From Thalassia testudinum (Eukaryota; Streptophyta; Magnoliopsida; Alismatales; Hydrocharitaceae): 64,000 nt of DNA. The stretch lies in the NCBI GenBank assembly GCA_037157565.1, contig JAZHRO010000024.1:10422501-10486500 (forward strand), written 5' to 3'. Under the pieces are notes generated by a model. It was given only the letters and a program-made list of their open reading frames with translations, was not told the DNA's origin and did not search any database. Shown one piece after another: positions 35,901 to 47,100 of this stretch; the stretch's first letter is position 1, and each line of letters begins with the position of its first letter. A program made the translations under genes and the position numbers.

Positions 35901-38900
35901 CTTATAGCTAGTGAAGATATAAAGACAAGATGAAAAAGATATTTTCATAAGCTTTTTAATGAAAAACAAAAGAATGATATCATCTTGGGAGAGTTAGCCA
36001 ACTCAGAAGATTATGTGAATCGGGCAAGTTATCAAAGGACACAAAAGAAAGAAGTACAGAAGGCTTTGAAGATGATAAAAAGTGAGAGGGTTGTCGAACC
36101 TGATAATATTCCTATAAATGTTTGGAGAGTGATGCGAGAACGGGATATTACTTGACTCACAAAATTATTTAATACTGTTTGAAGATGCAAGAAAATGTCA
36201 GAGAAATGGAGGAAAAGTTTTATGGTACATTTATACAAGAACAAGAGAGACATACAATATTGTTCCAACTATAGAGGTATTAAATTGATAAGTCATACGA
36301 TGAAACTTTTGGAAAGAATAATTGAAGGAAGGGTGAGGCAAATCTCGGTAGTAACTGAAAATCAGTTTAGCTTTATGCCAGGCCAGTCTACTATTGAGAT
36401 AATACATCTCTTAAGACGTATGACGAAAACCTACAAAGTCAAGAAGAAGGATTTACATATGATTTTTATTGTTTTAAAGAAGACCTATGATTCTGTCCTA
36501 AGAGATATCCTATAAAGAATTTTGGAGAAGAGATAAGTGCCAGTTTTATATATCAACCTTATAAAAGATATATACCATTGAGCTGCAGCTTGTGTAAAGA
36601 CTAAGAATGATTTGACGAACTACTTTGATATCACCATTGGTCTACATCAATGATCGACTTTAAGTACTTATCTTTTTACCTTAGTCATGGATGGGTTGAC
36701 GAAATATATCCAAGATGAGGTACCATAGTGTATGCTTTTTACTAATGATATTGTGTTGTTTTTATGGAACAAGAGATGGAGTAAACAACAAACTTGAACT
36801 TTGAAGAGAAGCCTTGGAAGATAAAAGATTACGCCTAAGTAGGACGAAGACTAAGTATATGGATTGCAAGTTTAGTAGTAAAGGGAACAATGAATGGATA
36901 GATGCAAAAATTGAAGACTACATTCCAATGAAAGATATTTTTAAGTACTTGGGATCCATTTTCCAACAAGATGGTGATATTTATGGAGATATTACACATA
37001 GAATTAATACAGGATGATTGAAATGGAAGGATGCATCTAGTATTCTCTGTGATAAAAGGATTCCTTTAAAAGTTAAAGGAAAATACTATCGAGCTACGAT
37101 AAGACTAACCATGTTGTACGATTCTAAATGCTGGGCTATCAACTATAGGCATGTACAGAAGATATCTGTGACAGAAATGAAGATGTTAAGATGGATGTGT
37201 GGTCATACAAGAAAGGACCGTATTTCAAATGAGATTATTAGAAAAAAGATTAAGGTAACATCGATAGAAGATAAAATAAGAGAGGCACATCTAAGGTGAT
37301 ATGAACATTTACAAAGAAGGCCACTAGATGCTCTAGTTAGGAGATGCGAGAAGTTTGAGGCTGAACCTGCTAAGAGGGGGCGAGGAAGATCAAATAAGTG
37401 TTGGAAGGAAACTATCAAGTATGACCTCAATTACTTTAATTTAAGTTCTAAAATAGCTGAAAATTGATCTGTGTGGAGGCAAAGAATCCATATAACCAAC
37501 CCCACTTCGTGTGAGAAAAGACTTGATTTTTGTTGTTGTTGTTGTAGAAAAAATTGAATGGACAAAGATAAGTTTTTTTCATATGTAATTAAAAAGTGTT
37601 GATGCAACGTATGCTCCAGAATATTAAATCAATGATAATTGCTTGATCTTTCCTGTTAAGGCACTTTTTATCTCTATGAGATAGCATACAATTATGATCT
37701 AACCAACTGGTTATCCAGTAGCACTTATGAACTCCTAGTATGGAGCATAGAAAAAATCACTCTTTTCTTGGCTTTAACTTAAGGGCTGCCAAGTTACTAC
37801 AACAGCAAACAGCAATTGTATGATGAGACCTTGGTGCAGCGCATAAACAAACCCAGATAGATAACTTCATTTGCAGCTGGTAAGCAATTAGGTTCCATTT
37901 GGCAAGGGGATAGACTCCAAGGAGGATTATCAAAGGAATGTCAAAGAATTAATTTTCAAATTAAAGGATACAACTTATTCCACTGCACCAATCAACATCT
38001 ACATCAAATAATCCCACTACATTCATTATACCAACATCAATATATATTAAAATGTATCCACTTCAACATAATATACCTATTAAAATACATTCATTATATC
38101 ACATCAATCCACTCGTACCTATATCATAATATTAAAAAATTATCCATCAACTTCACATCATAATGTCAATCATTTCATCCCACCACTTACTCTTACCCCA
38201 ACCAAACACCCCTCTCAACTTATCCATATAGTACTTTATCCCGGTATACTCCTAATCCCTCCACCAAACACAGCCTTAGGCTTTCTTTGGTGATAAAGTT
38301 TGGGAATTTTTTTTTCACCGTGAGGTTTTTGTTGGAGTTTTTCTAACTACTTCAATACAAACTCACACACAATTACTTTCAATCATTCTAATCAAATCAC
38401 AATAACATTTACTTCTACTTATACTATTAAATAAATACCTACTACATCCTCCCCTTCGACTTATAATGATAAACAAATACCCAATAATATTCTCTACTCC
38501 TGCTTATAATATTAAACAAATATCCACTAACATCACATTATTACACCAATCATTTTATCACCCTACTTAACCCTTCCCTTATTCCGCCATCCAAACAAAC
38601 GCCCATATCCACTTATTCCATTTTAATCTATCCCTACAATATTTTATACCATCTCCAAATGGACCCTTAGAGATCATAATAGATAACTTCATTTGCAACT
38701 GGTAAGCAATTAGTGATCATAAGTTAAAACATGGGAAAATTTTATAATTCTTTAATTAGAACAATGTCAATAGGGCATAGTCTAACCAAGATGTAAGAAA
38801 AATGATAAGATTGATATGAGTACGCAAAACACGAAAGGTAAGAAGAGGAAAATGTCCTAAAGGACCTAAGCATCAAGTATAGCGAACGAAATCATTACTC

Positions 38901-41498
38901 TCAAGGGAATGCAGATAAATCAGATCTTTTTGTATATAGCAATTTCTCAAAAAAGTGTCATCTCTGTTACTTTAATAGATTTAGTCACAACTTGGGCGTG
39001 GCAACATTATTAATGTGAAATGACAGCAAGAAGATATTCAGCAAAGCAATTAACCCTCCTAAACAGCAAGAAAAATATTACAGGCATCCTACTTGGCATT
39101 TGCCGTATCATACATCCGGATTGAATCATCCTCACTTGCAGTGACTAGCAAATCTTCCTTTCGGTGAAAATCAAGACAACTGATTTTGCCAGCCTGCACC
39201 ACCAACACAAGTCAGTAACTGGTAGGAAAAATATGAATAGGTAGCAGTCAATAACTACTGCAGATTCTTGTCAAAAAAACAACTACTGCAGACTACAGAG
39301 ACCACGAGCATGAGAAACCAGTCAATAACCAGATGGAGGAATTGAAGAGAATAACACAGTCATGCATATTTGACAGAAGATAATAAAATACCCGGGATCT
39401 TGTCCAGTGGTAAACCCGTGGTTAGTGAGTCAAGGATGCTACCTTAAAACCCGGGCTTAAACGATTTCTAATTTGTTTAGTTCAGACTGAACACTTCTCT
39501 CCATTCTCCACCAACCGATTCTTCTCTTCTAGGACCGTGCAATAAGGTAGCTAACCAACGTCTGCAGGAGACATAAATGACTGCATTCATCTCAGTAGCT
39601 ACACCATCCATGGAATTTAAAGAACATAAAGAAGCCCGAGTCACATATTCCACCAAACATGTCTTTTTCAGCCTGCTCAAGTCCAATCCATTTGGACCGC
39701 TTAGAGGTTCCAACCAACAAGCAAAGAGATCTCAAAAATGCATAGACTAGTGGATGGCTACTGGAGGTTAGTAGCCATCCTACTCATTGCTACCTGCAAA
39801 TAGAAGGAAAAAAAACAGCTACAAATACAGAGACCAAAATTCAAACAGAGATAAAGCTTCTCTCACCACATTTTCATGACACGCCCTTTCCCAAAGAAAA
39901 ATGACCCTATTCCTTTGAAGCTAAATCAACCACAAACCAGTGCAAGCCTTGATCCAAATGCTGCTTCTGAAAGCCATCCAGAAATCCTTCAAAGAGCTCA
40001 ACCTCATGCCAGGTATAGAAAGCTGCTCACAATCACAGGTGAAGAAAAGGTGTATGGTGTCTTCCTCTCTACACCCGCAAAGGTCACAAGCAGCATCCAC
40101 ATCCTGAACCCAATGCATTCTCCTCACCTTATTGACCAACCTCCTCCTTCAAAGAACCCAGGAAAAGATCTTCATCTTCCATATACCAAAAGCATGCATC
40201 CAACGCCATCTTACAACTCTAAATACCAGCAATAATGCATCGGATCCCATCAGAATTCCAAAGTCAGTCATATTTGAGCGAGAATAATACTAGGTTGGAG
40301 GATAGTTAGTATATTATTGAATAAGATGAAACATTTGGGCTACATTTAGCGGCAGAATAAGTTGCAAGCAATAAAAGTTCGTGAGCAAGATAAGTGCGGC
40401 TAAGGTACTTGGTTATATCACAGGACAAGCAGTGGCTCGGATGTCATACTTGTTGGAGTGGAAGTGACCACCATAGTTTTTCATGATAAAACTTTCAGAA
40501 AGCTGTGGCGGAAAACATTACACTGGAAACGGCAAGCCCAGACCCTGGGACTTCTCGCAAAGCAAGGAAAGGTAAATCCATGAAAGTCCTCTTCAAGTGC
40601 CACCTCTCATTAAAGAGCGATCATTTGCACTAGGCAAATCTCATGCCCGATCCCAAGCACACCCTCCTCTCCATCTTGATTCGGGCATGCAGACAAAAGA
40701 GAAAGGCTTTGCACAAGCCTCTTTCCAAGCTCCTTTCCAAGCCTCTCCCCTTATCAGAAGAGGGCACGCATCCCAAACAACACATGTACCGTCCGGAACA
40801 GCACATGTGCTGTTGATCCAAAGGTCCAAATTGAAGGCTTGGAAAAGCTCTTGGCTTAACCATTGCTCCAGATAAAATAGGGCTGCGGGGCCTGCTGCTG
40901 GGTAAGGGTAGGGGGTACATTTTTGTGTGGAATCTTGTGTACGTACACTTGACATTTTCCTCTGCAAAACGTTTACACTCAACATTTTCCTCTGCAAAAC
41001 GTTTCTCATCATTAAATACCGATTCGTAGCCCACATTGCAATCCAACAACCTATGCTGACAAATCAGAAAAACAAGGTGGAAATTCTCGTATTCCACATG
41101 CACATGCTCCTGTTTATGGTTTCTCATCCATCTTCGGAGAGCCACAGAGAGACGTGTACCTATTTACTTCCTGCTACCTCTTTTTTTTTTTTTGCCACGA
41201 AGCAGAATCCGATACAGAATTCGAAATTCTCTGGCTGACATTCCACGCTCCCAAAATGGATCACCAGAAATATTTTACGTTTTCGATGATCGTCCCTACG
41301 TTAGAGCAAAAGGGAGGCAAAACGGAAAAGGAGAGGGGATTGTTCTTGGGTTTCCGTGTAGTTTTAAGTGTTTAACGGTCGATGGAATGTAGAGGTTCGA
41401 ATCCGGTGCTACAATGGGGAACTCACGTAATCGGAGAAGACGGCGGCGACGGACATGCTGCGCACCATGGCGGCGCTTAGCTCTTGGATGGCCGACAT
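23812..41498 (-). CDS. WDR82: WDR82/Swd2-like WD40 protein, 10 exons, intact
   Basis: Exons read by eye on the minus strand: 41498-41427, 39193-39093, 34983-34874, 34794-34728, 34637-34538, 34437-34321, 34219-34082, 33968-33887, 24838-24789 and 23973-23812. All introns start GT and end AG. The joined frame is 999 nt, encodes 332 residues and has no internal stop. About seven WD repeats are visible, with signatures [10 protein letters not shown] (residues 42-51), [14 protein letters not shown] (133-146), [11 protein letters not shown] (210-220) and [11 protein letters not shown]. The C-terminal block [11 protein letters not shown] and TFWIP is typical of plant WDR82/Swd2 proteins (the S2L/APRF1 group). 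The length matches that family. Known role of the family: a nuclear scaffold in COMPASS-type H3K4 methyltransferases, and in the PNUTS-PP1 complex for Pol II termination. The start is the first ATG of exon 1 and gives the family-like N-terminus [10 protein letters not shown]. Introns 1, 2 and 8 are swollen by transposons. Function here is inferred from homology. Confidence 0.95.
24302..24550 (-). mobile_element. Possible LINE 3' tail in WDR82 intron 9
   Basis: A T/C-rich run at 24302-24333 is followed by GAGAGGGTAGTTGAAATAGA, resembling a minus-strand LINE tail. Boundaries are not defined by a duplication. Confidence 0.3.
24789..24838 (-). CDS. WDR82: WDR82 exon 9 (50-nt microexon-like)
   Basis: This 50-nt exon encodes [16 protein letters not shown] and completes a WD repeat begun in exon 8. 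The acceptor is TTGCAG and the donor GTATTT. A 9048-nt intron (24839-33886) separates it from exon 8 and 815 nt separate it from exon 10, so its recognition depends on definition across a transposon-filled intron. Confidence 0.93.
26345..29910 (-). pseudogene. LINE ORF2: endonuclease, RT, zf-RVT
   Basis: ORF2 starts at ATG 29910 with [15 protein letters not shown], the apurinic-type endonuclease start. Stops follow after about 22 codons. Endonuclease motifs visible are [19 protein letters not shown] and [10 protein letters not shown] 650-residue open frame (29342-27390) covers the end of EN and all of RT, with [34 protein letters not shown] and the catalytic [10 protein letters not shown] (about 27870). 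The rest (YLGLPL, LSREGRL) runs on in other frames to the zinc-binding C-terminus near 26345. Premature stops at the start and frame changes after 27390 make it inactive, although the RT core is unusually long and open. Confidence 0.92.
29930..32053 (-). pseudogene. LINE ORF1 remnant with two zinc knuckles
   Basis: On the minus strand ORF1 begins near 32053. It contains [14 protein letters not shown] followed by a second knuckle (C-x2-C-GKLGH-x4-C) broken by one stop, then the conserved segment [20 protein letters not shown]. It continues as a G/P/E-rich protein in several frames. ORF1 proteins of plant L1 elements bind element RNA. At least four frame shifts are needed to read through it, one beside a 24-base C-run at 30168-30191. 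Confidence 0.8.
30168..30191. repeat. C24 homopolymer inside LINE ORF1
   Basis: Twenty-four consecutive C on the plus strand (G on the coding strand), read directly. It lies where the ORF1 frame changes. Confidence 0.9.
32120..32840 (+). pseudogene. Copia-type gag remnant
   Basis: One frame with a few stops reads [18 protein letters not shown], then [40 protein letters not shown] and [15 protein letters not shown], matching copia gag (UBN2-type) organisation. Near the end, [15 protein letters not shown] resembles a damaged zinc knuckle. No protease or pol follows before the 3' LTR. Confidence 0.75.
33228..33346. repeat. (CTAC)n-rich tetranucleotide tract
   Basis: Imperfect runs of CTAC and TGCATGCCTAC, just inside the 3' LTR of the gag-only element. 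Confidence 0.8.
33887..34983 (-). CDS. WDR82: WDR82 exons 3-8 (residues 58-263), compact cluster
   Basis: Six exons are separated by short introns of 79, 90, 100, 101 and 113 nt: 34983-34874, 34794-34728, 34637-34538, 34437-34321, 34219-34082 and 33968-33887. They encode the central WD repeats. Recognisable segments in order are [80 protein letters not shown] and [14 protein letters not shown]. This cluster looks like the original uninflated gene structure. Confidence 0.95.
35431..37545 (+). mobile_element. RTE-clade LINE in WDR82 intron 2
   Basis: Ends in (TTG)n at 37530-37545, preceded by GAATCCATATAACCAACCCC, the RTE-type 3' end. The 5' side lacks the endonuclease domain. Flanks AGAAAAGAGAAAATTAATG (35412-35430) and AGAAAAAATTGAATG (from 37546) look like a diverged target duplication. 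Confidence 0.8.
35600..37490 (+). pseudogene. RTE reverse transcriptase remnant
   Basis: Pieces in order: [20 protein letters not shown] (35650), [16 protein letters not shown] and [20 protein letters not shown] (36200-36330), [30 protein letters not shown], and the C-terminal [20 protein letters not shown] (37180-37240). The RT active site, normally FADDI, reads FTNDIVLF near 36740, so the catalytic aspartate pair is lost. Many stops are present. Confidence 0.85.
37891..38275. mobile_element. Harbinger-like MITE 1
   Basis: Begins GGTTCCATTTGG and ends CCAAACACAGCC, an imperfect terminal inverted repeat, with TTA at both sides (37888-37890 and 38276-38278). It is 385 bp, AT-rich and non-coding. 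TTA duplications with GG...TTTGG ends are typical of PIF/Harbinger (Tourist-like) MITEs. Confidence 0.7.
38279..38666. mobile_element. Harbinger-like MITE 2, directly adjoining
   Basis: Begins GGCTTTCTTTGG and ends CCAAATGGACCC, with TTA at 38276-38278 and 38667-38669. It is 388 bp, nearly the same length as MITE 1, and shares one TTA with it. Confidence 0.7.
39093..39193 (-). CDS. WDR82: WDR82 exon 2 (residues 25-58)
   Basis: The acceptor is TGCAG and the donor GTAGG. It encodes the first WD repeat, beginning [16 protein letters not shown] and ending YDTANA, with a split lysine codon. Intron 2 (34984-39092, 4.1 kb) holds an RTE LINE and two MITEs. Confidence 0.95.
39391..39480 (+). mobile_element. 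SINE-like head
   Basis: The stretch CTTGTCCAGTGGTAAACCC resembles a pol III A-box region of Au-type plant SINEs. A B-box-like ACCCGGGCTTAAACG follows about 50 nt later. No 3' end or duplication was defined. Confidence 0.3.
39921..40235 (-). pseudogene. LINE zinc-binding domain (zf-RVT) fragment
   Basis: The minus strand reads [36 protein letters not shown] and [18 protein letters not shown], the conserved zinc-binding end of plant non-LTR reverse transcriptases. No poly(A) tail or duplication was found. It lies in WDR82 intron 1 in the same orientation. Confidence 0.7.
40951..41010. repeat. 30-bp tandem duplication in WDR82 intron 1
   Basis: ACATTTTCCTCTGCAAAACG and TTTACACTCA repeat about 1.8 times in tandem. 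Confidence 0.8.
41427..41498 (-). CDS. WDR82: WDR82 exon 1 (residues 1-24)
   Basis: Encodes [20 protein letters not shown] followed by FSDY, then the donor GTGAGT. The exon is 72 nt and ends in phase 0. An in-frame ATG at residue 11 and another at residue 15 could be used, but the first ATG gives the fuller family-like N-terminus. Intron 1 (39194-41426, 2.2 kb) contains a LINE fragment, a SINE-like piece and a short tandem duplication. Confidence 0.92.
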
Positions 41499-41655
41499 GG
41501 ATCTGTTTGGTGGGAAATGGAGATGGGAGGGGTCGATCGGCGCCTCTCTACGTGGGGGAACGAGATGCGGGCGAGAGCGACGAGCATGGATTGGGAGTTG
41601 TCCGTTGGTCGACTCCGATTCTTCTTACCGCGTTCGATGAGGGCCTTAGAGCGGG

Positions 41656-41705
41656 TTAGGGTTCGGCAGTGGGTTGATTGCATGTTCCAGACGCACTTTA
41701 GGGTT
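41656..41705 (-). promoter_or_regulatory. Two telo-box motifs upstream of WDR82
   Basis: On the minus strand AACCCTAA lies at 41663-41656 and AACCCTAAA at 41705-41697, about 160 and 200 nt upstream of the start codon. Telo-boxes are common in plant promoters of housekeeping, ribosomal and proliferation genes. They mark a likely promoter or 5'-UTR region here; no TATA box was recognised. Confidence 0.5.
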
Positions 41706-41712
41706 AGTTTTA

Positions 41713-44150
41713 ACTTTTTAAAAAATAACTCTCTTGGTTAAGATTAATCTTTGTTTTTCGTTAACATAGATTAAGAATCTTTAATATTGATTTATTTAAC
41801 ATTAGTTACTATTGGTATTAGATAAATCTGTATTTAAATCTCATAATTTTGTTATGGTTTAAATTTTTAATATCATTAATAAGTAAATACCATAAGTTTA
41901 ACATTTTAATCTAACATCAATTCAATTAAACATAAATTGATGTTAACATCACTCTACAAGTAAATACAATTGAGAATTAATATCAATTTCACACTTCTTA
42001 ATATCACTTATTTAACCTTCCAAGTAAACTAATCCTTAAGATACACGTGATTTGATATGATAATTACTTGAAAAATAAAAAACCATCGAAACAACATGCA
42101 TACAAGACACCTAAGATGTTCGAGGCAAGGAAATTGAAGAATTAGTGACTCTTCTTGCATCCAAATTTATCCATATTTATTATAAATAAGGCACATATCA
42201 ATTTATTAGAGTATGCATTTGTGTGATATATAAGAGGTAAGATGGGATGGGGATTCCTCTTAAGGTAAAGAGTGTTTAAACAACACGTACAAAAGATGTC
42301 ATTAAGTCATCAAGTACAATGAAGGAGATTAGATAAACTATACAAGAAGAATACAACTAAAGCATCCCTTCAAGTCTTTTATTAAAAAAGTTAAGAAAAT
42401 GAACAACACTTAAAACCACCCTCACAAAAAGGGAAAAAAACTTCCATCAATAAAAAGAATAAAAGAAAAATAAGAAATAATAGCAGGTAAAACTAAATGC
42501 TACAAATAATGACAATAATAGTCAAAGGATATGACCTAAAAATAAATAAATCACCGATTACAAGATTGGGATGGGAATTGAATTAAAACATCCACCATAA
42601 CCACCGCTCAAAATTAACAAAAAAAATCCCATAAATGACTTTAATAGTCAATGCCTGACTCTTTAAATTACCAATCTCTTAATCCATACATCCTCTCTTA
42701 TCCAAATATTTTAATTTCCCAATCTTCTCATCATCAAATACTCTCTTACCATTTCTCATTGATCAAGCAACATTATAACCCTACAACCCCACTATATGAT
42801 TGCAATTATTCTCATGCCATGGTTACGTCACCATGTGGCACTCTTGATGTAGCTCTACCAATTATATCTCACACTCCATTGATATCTTCTTTCATCTTAA
42901 TCATGATCATTTTTTATTGTTCTTAATAACAAATGAATGAGCGATGCTTTAGTTACGTACATTAAAAAAGATATATTCAACATTATCTATAATAATTCTA
43001 ACATAAATTATTTTGAAAATATAAAGAATAGATGGAGTCAATTGTAAGTATGAGTATAAATTTGCTTCTTTGTCTAATTATTTAAAAAATAACTCTTTGT
43101 TTATCTCTTATATATGGATCCTTTTTTTTTGAATCTTCATTATCACCAATTTTTATTGCTATTTGTTAAGGATTATACAAGTAATGTTGTAAAATTATGA
43201 AAAATTTATTTCATTGAGATTTTTCTTTTTAAGTAATTACTTTAACATTGAAAATACAAATAACTAAATGACTTAGTTACTATATCCTCCCTATTTTAAA
43301 ATTATCGATTCTCCACTGACATTAACACTTGATTTCTAATAGTTTGGTCAATTTAATGTTTATATATGCCATCAGTGACAAGTTTTAAGTTGTACACAAG
43401 TTTCATTATGGACCAAACTTAATACTCATATACTCTATCATTTTGCTTATTAAGGCAAAATTATATTATATCACCCATTAATGATGAGTAGATGCACCTA
43501 CCAATTAATTTGCCTAGTATATCGTTTATCAATAAATGAAAGTATAATAAAATTTCATATAACAACATAACTCTCGCCTTAACAATTATGAAATCAACAA
43601 TTAAGAAAAATAACAATAAATTCATCTATATAATTAAATGGTTGTAAGAATTCAAAAGTTTTGCATATGCTGAATTTTTGAATGTAAATTCAGATATAAG
43701 AAAAATCCTACTCTTTCTCTCTCTATATATCTCTCCTTGCACCCCTTTTTTATTTAGGAAATGATACCTACCCTTTTTGAACCTTGGGATGTAAATGGTT
43801 AGATTTGATTATATCCAAACTCATATTTATCTATTAGCTCTATAATTTAAACTCATATATGTATCTATTTATACATTACGTACCTACTTACCCATTAGAT
43901 ATCGGTTAACTACAAAAGGTTGCAAGATTCATTATAATCTATGAGTAATTCTCAGTAAAGCATATGATTTACATATAAAAGATGTAGAATTTTGATAATA
44001 TTTGACATAAAAGTAGGAAGTATGAATTCAAAGTAAACTAAATAAAATGTAACAAATGTTTTATCACAATATAAATTCATTAAACAGACATTAAAAATGA
44101 TAGCAAATCTAGAGAAATGTATGTGTCAAGTATGACACTTACCTTGTACT
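41713..44150. other. AT-rich stretch, nothing recognised
   Basis: Very AT-rich with short ORFs only. Rows of A/T-rich words suggest old repeat relics, but no ends, domains or splice patterns could be supported. A 63-residue ORF at 44295-44486 also matches nothing I know. Confidence 0.4.
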
Positions 44151-47100
44151 AGAAATTACTATATTACAGGTATTATTGTTGAGCAAGATGGACATAAAGG
44201 GAATATGATGTATATCATGTAGGTGTTTGATGAAAAAGTTTGTGGAGGCACATGTATGTTGCTTTGATGAGGTCAATAATGAGTTCAAAAGACAGTGCTT
44301 GGCCACTTTGCTAGATGTGCACGTTTGAAGAAGAATTTGAAGCCTTGCTGCGAGCTTCTCACTGTTTACAACAACAATGAGAAGACATTCATAGTTGGTG
44401 GAGTGCTCATCCCACTGATTGTAGAGTATATATCAAATATTATGGGCTTAGCAATGCAAGGAGAGCAAATCACTTATACTCATTAACGAGAGGCAAAAAG
44501 AGTCCTTGGATCCAAAACTCTGCACCCGACCCAGCAAAGGATCCGGCTACTCAGACACAGAGTGCACAGGTGGAATCGGATTCCCATCCTACCTGAGATC
44601 AATCAGATCCCCAGTCAACACCAGCCCAGTATGTCAGAAGATCTTGCACAACCTAGGCGGAAGATATGAAATGATGAGCCTGACAACCTACACCCTTACA
44701 CCTACCACGTAGCTTGACAAGTAGATGTACCAAAGCCCGTCAATGAGAGTATTCCCCATGTTATACATAGAGAGAGAGACCCCCATTAGGGGGGACTCCT
44801 CCCCGTACTGAAACTATAGTATATAATTGAGAGCATTGTCCTCCCCCCAAACGTACACCCTTTGCGATGGAACTGTGTCACGAAATCCTCGTCTTCCTTT
44901 ATATTTGCTCGTTCATGGTCGATCTCTCCCCTTAAGCGATGAATGGCAATGGCTAAGTAATGCCTCCTACGCTAACAAATCTTTTGGTAGGCCTTTCGAG
45001 GCCCAACAAATGACATTGTCTATGGGAAGCTTCAACAAAAGAGACATCGCTCTGCAAAGCATCCATTTGCTGGGTGAAGGGGCCTCTCTGACGCCCTACA
45101 ACGATCCCCTCGAGTAGGAGCTTTTGCGGTGGTCATAACCGGCCGCAAACCCACTCAAGGCCTTCCTCCCTTCGGAGGGGCCCGGTGGGGACGCAACGTC
45201 TGTACGCCCTAGCAACTACAACTTGTCACCCGAGGTCCCTAAGCCGAACCCTCCTACCCAGAGGCCTAGCCCGGTGGGGAGAAACCTCGAGCCAAGTTCG
45301 GTGATCTCAAATACACACCCATGCACGCGTCGCCTGGCCGCGCGAGCACGAAGGAATGGAGGTCCCCCATTGGAGCCATCTGGAACACCAGCCATGGCCC
45401 ATCACGAAAGAACAACTGACCTTGCCTCACAGCTCACTCCCTGAGGAACAATCCTCGAGGTGAGTTAGCACTCAGCCATCCCACGAGAGCTTCCCACTAG
45501 GCTCCTTTTGCAGCACCCCCCCAGTGAGGGCCCACGTGCGGGTCATTCCCTTGTCAGCCGAATAACCCCTCTAAGGATGTGGAGAGCAAGTCCCGAGAGT
45601 GCTTCGCCAAGCCCCCGGGGGCTAGGGGCAACCCCAAGAGACGATGAAGTGTCAAGTAATAGAGGATCGAGCCCACTCGGTCTCGCTCAGTTTAGCTCGA
45701 GACTTGGCGCTATCTCAAGCCAGACCTCCTAAGGCAGTGGACCTGGGGCACCCCGAGCCAGTCCGTTTGCGCCACACGCACGGGTGCAATGCCCCCGGTC
45801 ACACACCCAAGTATCCGACAAGGAGCCATGGAGCGAGGTGATCCCCTTGAGGATCACCCGAAAGACGCGGTGCCGATGATAGTCGCTGCTAAAGGCAGGT
45901 ATGTCCCCAGATAAGCAGACCCTGACCCTAATGCCTCCTACGTGGGCTAATGGGATTCCTTGATGAATGCATCCCCCTGACCTTAAGTCAGGCGGGCGTG
46001 CTTAAAGGGGGTCAGACCTTGGACTAAGGGTCACTGCCCCCAGGCCCCTTGACGCCGAGGAGCCAAAGGCCTGTAGGGCACTTAGGGGGTTACTGTTACG
46101 ACCCGGTTCCCAAATCCCTACAGGACACGAGAATCGGACCGACTTAACTGATTCCAAGACCCAGTCGTCCAACGAGAAAGTAAAAAAAAAGAAGTAAAAT
46201 AAACCACATTCACCATGCAAGTAACTAACAGTAGTAAAAGTACAGCAGTAAGAAAGTAAACTACTACAGTACACACCACCACAACAGTAGAGAAACTTAA
46301 ACAGTACAGAATTATGAAGTTTACAATAAAAGAGTACAAAGTGTAACAAAACACTCACTATTACGGAAAATGGGTACAACACGAGTAAAACTACTGGGCT
46401 CTACTAAGCTGAGCACCCTCCGCAACCGTAAGCTCTGGCTGCTCAACACCTGGACCTGAAAAGGTGGTAAGTACGACATGTCAACGAAATGCTGAGTAGA
46501 GTGGCAACCAACTAGCTACGAAAACAGTAAAGGTGGACAAGTAGCTGTTGTTTTTAATTTCTCCCTTTATTTAACTAAATATTCTTTCTTTCTTCACTTG
46601 GTTTATTTAACAGGTCTTTTTCTTCATCTCGAATGTTCCTCGTGAGAACGATCTTAATTGCAGTCTTTTCCGAAAAGTAGAAGTAGCACGTGGTGCTCTC
46701 CTAGCCGGGAGAGTCCCCCGTGGTGGTCCTACCCTCAGTCAACCACCCCAAGGTCGCTGATAGACGTAACGGTGAGTACGGCACGCGCGATAAACGCACA
46801 GGTAGCTACCCCGCACTGGCACGCGGTCAGTCGTTTCCGTTAACGGGTGAGCCCAAAGCATAGTACAAAACCAGTATAGGGCAGAGCCCTCTCAGTAACA
46901 GGGGTCTAGCCCCTCCACAGTAACCAAGCAGGGGTCTTGCCCCTCCATAGTCCGTGAACCCTTGCCTGACTACCCCGGTTTGCCCAGTGGGCCTAACAAG
47001 TCGGTGTAGGACGGCTAGCAGAACCCTGGACCCCGTAGGGTGGCTAGCTCCCTCCCTACACTAGTCGCTCTCCCCGGTACTGTGTACGCGAGGGCTAAAA

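Noticed and set aside
40630..41145. 171-residue minus-strand ORF inside WDR82 intron 1
   Set aside because: No recognisable domain. Its repeated peptide comes from a 30-bp tandem DNA duplication, and it lies between two confirmed exons of the gene.
41385..41415. tRNA-like B box GGTTCGAATCC
   Set aside because: No matching A box, acceptor stem or cloverleaf could be drawn; it lies inside WDR82 intron 1, just before exon 1.
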